From positions 1 to 7,128 of the forward strand of contig JBPCTQ010000361.1 in the NCBI GenBank assembly GCA_051011595.1: a DNA stretch of 7,128 bases, in the 5' to 3' direction. Positions 1 through 7,128 of this stretch are shown piece after piece; the first letter of the stretch is position 1, and each line of letters opens with the position of its first letter. This DNA is from JAOUEE01 sp051011595 (GTDB lineage: Bacteria; Actinomycetota; Acidimicrobiia; Acidimicrobiales; SHLQ01). Both the position numbers and the translations under genes were made by a program. The notes beneath the pieces are model-generated. The model was not told the DNA's origin. It did not search any database and saw nothing but the letters and a program-made list of their open reading frames with translations.

Positions 1-21
1 GTGGTGCTCCGCATCGGCCTT

Positions 22-636
22 TTAGGCCTCGGGGACGTCGATCAGCTCGAACTTGGCGCCCAGGGTCTCGTCGAGATACTGGTACGCCTTCATCTCCACG
101 AGATCGATGACGCCCTCGTGGCCGGCCTCGGCCCCCAGGGGGAGCTGGATCGGCACGGCGGAGCGGGCGTTCAGCCGCTCGTGCATGGTCTCTATGGCGT
201 GGAGGAAGTTGGCCCCGGTGCGGTCCATCTTGTTGATGAAGGCGATCCGCGGGACCCGGTAGCGGTCGGCCTGGCGCCAGACCGTCTCCGACTGGGGCTG
301 GACCCCCGCCACCGCGTCGAACACCGCCACTGCCCCGTCGAGAACCCGCAGCGACCGCTCGACCTCGGCGGTGAAGTCCACGTGGCCCGGGGTGTCGATG
401 ATGTTGATGCGGTGCTCGTCCCAGAAGCAGGTGGTGGCCGCGGAGGTGATGGTGATACCCCGCTCCTGCTCCTGCTCCATCCAGTCCATGGTGGCGGTGC
501 CCTCGTGGACCTCGCCCAGCTTGTAGTTGACCCCGGTGTAGTACAGGATCCGCTCGGTCGTGGTGGTCTTGCCCGCGTCGATGTGGGCCATGATGCCGAT
601 GTTGCGGGTTCGGTCGAGCGAAATTTGGTCGGACAT
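22..636 (-). CDS. fusA: Elongation factor G, N-terminal G-domain part, interrupted by an in-frame stop
   Basis: EF-G is the cytosolic GTPase that moves tRNA and mRNA through the ribosome after peptide bond formation and, with RRF, helps recycle ribosomes. Visible here are 204 residues of the G domain: the P-loop AHIDAGKT at 17-24, the switch I end ERGIT at 58-62, DTPGH at 81-85 and NKMD at 135-138, all intact. I chose the ATG at 634-636 because family similarity (MSDQ...RTRNIGIMAHID) begins there; the upstream frame is open back to the rpsG stop but looks non-coding. A GAAGGA Shine-Dalgarno lies 12 bases upstream, rather far. EF-G is normally about 700 residues, but a TAA at 22-24 ends this frame just after LIDVPEA. 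The same frame then continues KADAEHH to the window edge, which still resembles EF-G (compare IPADL.. followed by a charged helix). So the stop looks like a single-base nonsense change or sequence error inside an otherwise normal gene. The identity as fusA is certain; the integrity of the gene is not. Confidence 0.93.
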   Translation of the reverse strand: MSDQISLDRTRNIGIMAHIDAGKTTTTERILYYTGVNYKLGEVHEGTATMDWMEQEQERGITITSAATTCFWDEHRINIIDTPGHVDFTAEVERSLRVLDGAVAVFDAVAGVQPQSETVWRQADRYRVPRIAFINKMDRTGANFLHAIETMHERLNARSAVPIQLPLGAEAGHEGVIDLVEMKAYQYLDETLGAKFELIDVPEA

Positions 637-648
637 GTCCGGTGGTGT

Positions 649-654
649 TCCTTC
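649..654 (-). promoter_or_regulatory. Shine-Dalgarno site of fusA
   Basis: GAAGGA on the minus strand, 12 bases before the ATG at 634-636. The spacing is longer than the usual 5-10 bases, but no better site is closer to the start. It lies 3 bases after the T-rich end of the hairpin at 664-688, and bases 644-652 could pair with the 5' arm of that hairpin (677-686), which would hide the site. Confidence 0.6.
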
Positions 655-657
655 GTG

Positions 658-688
658 AAAACAGCGGTGTGCCGTGAGGACACACCGC
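658..688 (-). terminator. Terminator-like hairpin in the fusA leader
   Basis: On the minus strand GCGGTGTG (681-688) pairs perfectly with CACACCGC (664-671) around a 9-base loop, and the stem is followed by TGTTTT (658-663). An 8-bp GC-rich stem plus a short T-tract is the form of a weak intrinsic terminator or attenuator. It sits directly ahead of the fusA ribosome-binding site, so it may set how much of the rpsL-rpsG transcript continues into fusA. The T-tract is short and interrupted by a G; partial termination or an RNA processing role are equally possible. Confidence 0.4.
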
Positions 689-711
689 GACCGGGCCGCA
701 GGGCCCGGTCG
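688..711 (-). other. 10-bp perfect GC-rich RNA hairpin in the rpsG-fusA spacer
   Basis: CGACCGGGCC (702-711) and GGCCCGGTCG (688-697) are exact reverse complements around a 4-base loop CTGC. The last base of this stem is the first base of the next hairpin (664-688), so the two cannot both form completely. No T-tract follows, so it does not look like a terminator by itself. It could be a stability or processing element, or part of a switch with its neighbours. Confidence 0.55.
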
Positions 712-718
712 GGGGAAA

Positions 719-724
719 AGTCTA
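719..724 (-). promoter_or_regulatory. Possible -10 element of a fusA promoter
   Basis: TAGACT on the minus strand, identical to the -10 candidate upstream of rpsL (1676-1681). A transcript from here would begin near 712 and carry the two larger hairpins in its leader. No acceptable -35 hexamer lies 16-18 bases upstream, where the sequence is the hairpin region around 742-752, so the call rests on the -10 word alone. Confidence 0.25.
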
Positions 725-743
725 TGGGGATGAGGTGAACACG

Positions 744-757
744 CGGCCCGAAGGCCG
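744..757 (-). other. UUCG-tetraloop hairpin just after the rpsG stop codon
   Basis: CGGCC (753-757) and GGCCG (744-748) form a 5-bp stem closed by a C-G pair on a TTCG loop, the very stable cUUCGg tetraloop type. It starts 4 bases after the rpsG TGA. No T-tract follows. A plausible role is protection of the upstream mRNA 3' end or ribosome/RNase control; its 3' arm can also pair with 692-699. Confidence 0.5.
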
Positions 758-761
758 GTGA

Positions 762-1238
762 TCACCAGCGATAGTGGGCGAAAGCCTTGTTGGACTCGGC
801 CATCTTGTGCACGTCTTCGCGCCGCTTGATGGCGGCGCCCACGCCGTTGGAGGCATCGAGCAGTTCGTTGGCCAGGCGCTCCGACATGGTGCGCTCACGG
901 CGCTGGCGGGCGTAATCGACCAACCAACGCATGGCCAGGGTGTTGGCTCGACGGGGCTTGACCTCGATGGGCACCTGGTAGGTGGCACCACCGACACGGC
1001 GACTCTTGACCTCGAGCTGGGGGCGGACGTTGTCTACGGCCCGTTTCAGCGTGGCGACCGGGCTCTCGTCATCGGTCGTCTTGGCCGCGATCTGCTCGAG
1101 GGCGTCATAGACGATGGCCTCGGCCGTGGAGCGCTTTCCGCTCTGGAGGATCTTGTTGACCAACTGGGTGACGACCAGCTGGCCGTACACGGGGTCGGGC
1201 GGCAGTTCGCGGCGGGGGGCGGGACCTTTACGGGGCAT
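762..1238 (-). CDS. rpsG: 30S ribosomal protein S7 (uS7)
   Basis: S7 is a primary 16S rRNA-binding protein that nucleates assembly of the head of the small subunit and lies near the E-site tRNA and mRNA exit. The 158-residue product (family about 156) shows the standard sequence from the start MPRKGPAPRRE through the helix QLVNKILQSGKRSTAE (about 25-40), the VGGATYQVPIEV beta-hairpin segment (about 82-93), RRANTLAMRWL, and the C-terminal KMAESNKAFAHYRW. The ATG at 1236-1238 is fixed by homology and by an AAGGA site 7 bases upstream. Only 3 bases separate it from the rpsL stop, and its ribosome-binding site lies inside the last rpsL codons, so translation is probably coupled to rpsL. In E. coli S7 represses its own operon by binding the rpsL-rpsG spacer; here that spacer is too short for an equivalent site. 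Nothing in the protein looks odd. Confidence 0.98.
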   Translation of the reverse strand: MPRKGPAPRRELPPDPVYGQLVVTQLVNKILQSGKRSTAEAIVYDALEQIAAKTTDDESPVATLKRAVDNVRPQLEVKSRRVGGATYQVPIEVKPRRANTLAMRWLVDYARQRRERTMSERLANELLDASNGVGAAIKRREDVHKMAESNKAFAHYRW

Positions 1239-1241
1239 CGG

Positions 1242-1610
1242 TCAGTCCTTCTTGGCGCCGTAGCGACTACGGGCCTGCTTCCGGTCGCGCACACCCGAGG
1301 TGTCGAGGGTGCCGCGGATGATCTTGTAGCGAACACCGGGGAGGTCCTTCACACGACCACCGCGCACCAGCACGATGCTGTGCTCCTGGAGGTTGTGGCC
1401 CTCACCTGGGATGTAGGCGGTGACTTCGATGCCGCTGGTGAGGCGGACACGGGCCACCTTGCGCAGCGCGGAGTTCGGCTTCTTGGGCGTGGCCGTGTAC
1501 ACACGGGTGCAGACACCGCGGCGTTGGGGCGCGCCCTTGAGCGCCGGCGTGGACTCCTTGCGGCGCTTGGACTGCCGTCCCTTGCGGACGAGCTGCTGAA
1601 TGGTGGGCAC
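1242..1610 (-). CDS. rpsL: 30S ribosomal protein S12 (uS12)
   Basis: S12 lies at the decoding centre of the 30S subunit and controls the accuracy of tRNA selection. The 122-residue product matches the family over its whole length: MPTIQQLVRKGR at the start, the loop TATPKKPNSALRKVARVRL (39-57), IPGEGHNLQEHS (67-78) and VRGGRVKDLPGVRYK (82-96). K43 and K88, the classic sites of streptomycin-resistance mutations, and P91 are wild type, so the protein should be of the drug-sensitive form. D89 is the residue that RimO methylthiolates in other bacteria. The start is GTG (1608-1610), as in many actinobacteria, with GAGAGG 6 bases upstream (1617-1622). It is the first gene after a 160-base spacer with a candidate promoter and terminator, and is followed almost at once by rpsG. 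Confidence 0.98.
   Translation of the reverse strand: MPTIQQLVRKGRQSKRRKESTPALKGAPQRRGVCTRVYTATPKKPNSALRKVARVRLTSGIEVTAYIPGEGHNLQEHSIVLVRGGRVKDLPGVRYKIIRGTLDTSGVRDRKQARSRYGAKKD
1246..1251 (-). promoter_or_regulatory. Shine-Dalgarno site of rpsG inside the end of rpsL
   Basis: GAAGGA on the minus strand, 7 bases before the rpsG ATG. It is made of the codons for the final Lys-Lys-Asp of S12, so ribosomes ending rpsL sit over the rpsG start, as expected for translational coupling. Confidence 0.75.
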
Positions 1611-1637
1611 AACGAACCTCTCGAGAACTGCAGGGGG

Positions 1638-1667
1638 AAAAAGGCTCCATCAACGGCGCGATGGGCC
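1638..1667 (-). terminator. Intrinsic terminator or attenuator between rpoC and rpsL
   Basis: On the minus strand GGCCCATC (1660-1667) pairs with GATGGAGCC (1643-1651) as 8 base pairs with one bulged A, around an 8-base loop, followed directly by TTTTT (1638-1642) and then CCCCC. This is the best intrinsic-terminator shape in the window. It lies about 104 bases after the rpoC stop and immediately downstream of the candidate rpsL promoter. It could therefore end rpoBC transcripts, or act as an attenuator in the rpsL leader. With only five Ts it is probably leaky. Confidence 0.45.
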
Positions 1668-1675
1668 AGCGGTCG

Positions 1676-1704
1676 AGTCTACGGACCAAGATGCGCGATC
1701 ACAA
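1676..1704 (-). promoter_or_regulatory. Candidate housekeeping-sigma promoter for rpsL-rpsG-fusA
   Basis: TTGTGA (1699-1704) and TAGACT (1676-1681) are separated by exactly 17 bases on the minus strand. Each matches 4 of 6 consensus positions, and the -10 fits the TAnnnT form common in high-GC actinobacteria. Initiation would fall near 1669, giving a leader of about 59 bases before the rpsL GTG. The same TAGACT word recurs in the fusA leader at 719-724. No experimental support is visible. Confidence 0.45.
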
Positions 1705-1739
1705 TGCGCGCGGGCCGCGGAATCGGGCGAAATTCGCGA

Positions 1740-1760
1740 CGGCCCCGGGTTGCGGGGCCG
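1740..1760 (-). other. GC-rich hairpin just downstream of rpoC
   Basis: CGGCCCC (1754-1760) and GGGGCCG (1740-1746) form a 7-bp stem with a 7-base loop, beginning 10 bases after the rpoC stop. No T-tract follows, so it is a poor intrinsic terminator. It may be a 3'-end stabiliser, a processing site or a pause site that works with the T-tailed hairpin at 1638-1667. Confidence 0.4.
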
Positions 1761-1770
1761 CCACGGTCGA

Positions 1771-5700
<3,930 letters not shown>

Positions 5701-5704
5701 GGTT

Positions 5705-5709
5705 CCCTC
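5705..5709 (-). promoter_or_regulatory. Shine-Dalgarno site of rpoC
   Basis: GAGGG on the minus strand, 4 bases before the GTG start at 5698-5700. Spacing is slightly short, but the start is fixed by the conserved beta' N-terminus and no nearer alternative exists. Confidence 0.5.
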
Positions 5710-5769
5710 GAAGGAGTCGTCAGGTGGGGTGGGTCAGCAGTAGGGCAGTCGGTAGGACAAGTGGGTCGG

Positions 5770-7128
5770 TCAGCGACCGGCCCGTTCGGCGGCACGGCGA
5801 GCGTCTTCCTCGTCGGAGCCGCGTTCGGGTCGGGACAGATCGATGCCGAGTTCCTCGGCGGTGCGGAAGACGTCCTCGTCGAGTTCCCGCATCTCGATCT
5901 CGGCGCCGGTATCGCTCAGCACCTCGACGTTGAGGCACAGGGCCTGCATCTCCTTGATGAGAACCTTGAAGCTCTCGGGGATGCCCGGTTCGGGGATGTT
6001 CTCGCCCTTGACGATGGCCTCGTACACCTTGACCCGGCCCAACACGTCGTCGGACTTGATGGTGAGCAGTTCCTGCAGGCAGTAGGCGGCGCCATAGGCC
6101 TCGAGGGCCCACACCTCCATCTCGCCGAAGCGCTGGCCACCGAACTGGGCCTTACCGCCCAGCGGCTGCTGGGTGATCATCGAGTACGGGCCGGTCGAAC
6201 GGGCGTGGATCTTGTCGTCGACCAGGTGGTTCAGCTTCAGGATGTACATGTAGCCCACGGTGATGGGCTTGTCGTACGGCTCGCCGGTGCGGCCGTTGTA
6301 CAGCTGGGCCTTGCCGTCGGGTCGGATCAGGCGGGTGCCGTCACTCGACTCGGGAGTGATGTTCTCGAGAATGCTCTGGATGGTCGGGTGCCGACCGGCC
6401 TGTTCGACCTCGTCCCACTTGGCACCGTCGAACACCGGCGTGGCCACCAGCTGGCTCGGAGGCGTCGAGGGTCGGGTCTTGCGTTCGGTGCGGATGGGTT
6501 CGTCGCCCACCTGCTCACCGTCGTGCTCCCAGCCCCAGCGGGCCGCGTACCCGAGGTGAGCCTCGAGCACCTGACCCACGTTCATACGGGACGGGACACC
6601 CAGCGGGTTGAGGATGATGTCGACGGGCGAACCGTCGGCGAGGTGAGGCATGTCCTCGACGGCGAGGATGCGGGAGATCACACCCTTGTTGCCGTGACGA
6701 CCGGCCAGCTTGTCGCCGACGCTGATCTTGCGCTTCTGGCCGACGTAGACCCGCACCAGCTGGTTGACGCCGGGGGGCAGCTCGTTGCCTTCGTCGCGGT
6801 TGAAGACCTTGACGTCGATGACCTTGCCGGTCTCGCCGTGGGGGACCTTCAGGCTCGTGTCCCGGACCTCGCGGGCCTTCTCACCGAAGATGGCTCGTAG
6901 CAGCCGCTCCTCGGGGGTGAGCTCGGTCTCGCCCTTGGGGGTGACCTTGCCGACCAGCACGTCGCCGGGGCCGACCTCGGCGCCGACGCGCACGATACCC
7001 CGCTCGTCGAGATCGGCGAGGATCTCCTCGCTCAGGTTGGGGATGTCCCGGGTGATCTCCTCGGGGCCCAGCTTGGTGTCGCGGGCATCGACCTCGTGTT
7101 CGTGGATGTGGATCGAGGTGAGCACGTC
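5770..7128 (-). CDS. rpoB: DNA-directed RNA polymerase subunit beta, C-terminal part
   Basis: This is the last 452 residues of the beta subunit, which with beta' forms the RNA polymerase active centre; the 5' part, including the rifampicin-binding region, lies beyond the high-coordinate edge. Visible residues (numbered from the edge) include TSIHIHEHEVDARDTKLGPE (4-23), KVTPKGETELTPEERLL (61-77), FGEKAREVRDTSLKVPHG (81-98), and GDKLAGRHGNKG (138-149), whose lysines K140 and K148 correspond to E. coli K1065 and K1073 near the nascent RNA and active site. Then follow LNPLGVPSRMNVGQ, the clamp-interacting GGKAQFGGQRFGEMEVWALE and the C-terminal KVLIKEMQALCLNVEVLS. The wording ENIPEPGIPESFKVL and CLNVEVLS is typical of actinobacteria. 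The tail after NVEVLS is short, acidic then basic, ending in RAAERAGR. rpoC follows after 69 bases. The apparent ATG-like start near the edge is only the frame entering the window; the gene is cut by the window, not truncated biologically. Confidence 0.98.
   Translation of the reverse strand, partial: DVLTSIHIHEHEVDARDTKLGPEEITRDIPNLSEEILADLDERGIVRVGAEVGPGDVLVGKVTPKGETELTPEERLLRAIFGEKAREVRDTSLKVPHGETGKVIDVKVFNRDEGNELPPGVNQLVRVYVGQKRKISVGDKLAGRHGNKGVISRILAVEDMPHLADGSPVDIILNPLGVPSRMNVGQVLEAHLGYAARWGWEHDGEQVGDEPIRTERKTRPSTPPSQLVATPVFDGAKWDEVEQAGRHPTIQSILENITPESSDGTRLIRPDGKAQLYNGRTGEPYDKPITVGYMYILKLNHLVDDKIHARSTGPYSMITQQPLGGKAQFGGQRFGEMEVWALEAYGAAYCLQELLTIKSDDVLGRVKVYEAIVKGENIPEPGIPESFKVLIKEMQALCLNVEVLSDTGAEIEMRELDEDVFRTAEELGIDLSRPERGSDEEDARRAAERAGR

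Noticed and set aside
1..738. Plus-strand open frame of 245 codons antisense to fusA
   Set aside because: It is a shadow of the EF-G coding sequence without recognisable motifs or a ribosome-binding site.
637..765. N-terminal extension of EF-G to an upstream GTG near 765
   Set aside because: The frame is open, but its residues are unlike EF-G, it would overlap the rpsG stop, and it crosses the structured leader; the ATG at 634-636 matches the family start.
1727..1737. Short palindrome GCGAAATTCGC in the rpoC-rpsL spacer
   Set aside because: The centre leaves only one unpaired base, so as RNA only about 3 base pairs could form; as a DNA site it is too short and unsupported.
5701..5769. Separate rpoC promoter in the rpoB-rpoC spacer
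   Set aside because: A TTGTCC word is present, but no acceptable -10 hexamer lies at the right distance; co-transcription with rpoB is simpler.
5770..7128. Truncated rpoB pseudogene
   Set aside because: The frame runs open through the window edge with fully conserved residues, so the gene is simply cut by the window.

Overview
The window is the core transcription/translation block of a high-GC bacterium. All genes lie on the minus strand, so transcription runs from high to low coordinates: rpoB (3' part only), rpoC, rpsL, rpsG, fusA (5' part only). The order rpoB-rpoC-rpsL-rpsG-fusA, the Shine-Dalgarno-led genes, the GTG starts of rpoC and rpsL, the actinobacterial wording of the RpoB C-terminus and a long charged coiled-coil insert near the RpoC N-terminus point to Actinomycetota. 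Some RpoC wording (for example GARGNMMQVRQ before the bridge helix) makes me suspect a deep lineage such as Acidimicrobiia. That placement is from memory, not from a search.

Layout: 5770-7128 holds the last 452 residues of the RNA polymerase beta subunit, including the conserved GDKLAGRHGNKG active-site segment. 5701-5769 is a short spacer with the rpoC ribosome-binding site. 1771-5700 is a full-length beta' subunit of 1309 residues. 1611-1770 is a 160-base spacer with a GC hairpin just after rpoC, a good candidate promoter (TTGTGA-17-TAGACT) and a terminator-like hairpin followed by five Ts. rpsL (1242-1610) and rpsG (762-1238) are separated by 3 bases, and the rpsG ribosome-binding site lies inside the end of rpsL. 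637-761 is a 125-base leader before fusA packed with three hairpins. fusA starts at 636 and runs off the low-coordinate edge, but its frame is broken by a TAA at 22-24.

Together the genes supply the catalytic core of RNA polymerase and the small-subunit decoding proteins S12 and S7 plus the translocase EF-G, a set usually co-expressed with growth rate. No mobile element, CRISPR array, tRNA or rRNA gene was seen, and no plus-strand gene is supported.

The most unusual observation is in RpoC. The N-terminal zinc site is intact, but all four cysteines of the second zinc site (E. coli C814, C888, C895, C898) are replaced by Pro, Asp, Ser and Ser, and there is no cysteine at all after residue 718. 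Other points worth checking are the premature stop in fusA, a fusA leader whose hairpins have mutually exclusive partners including the ribosome-binding site, and an overlapping promoter and terminator between rpoC and rpsL.
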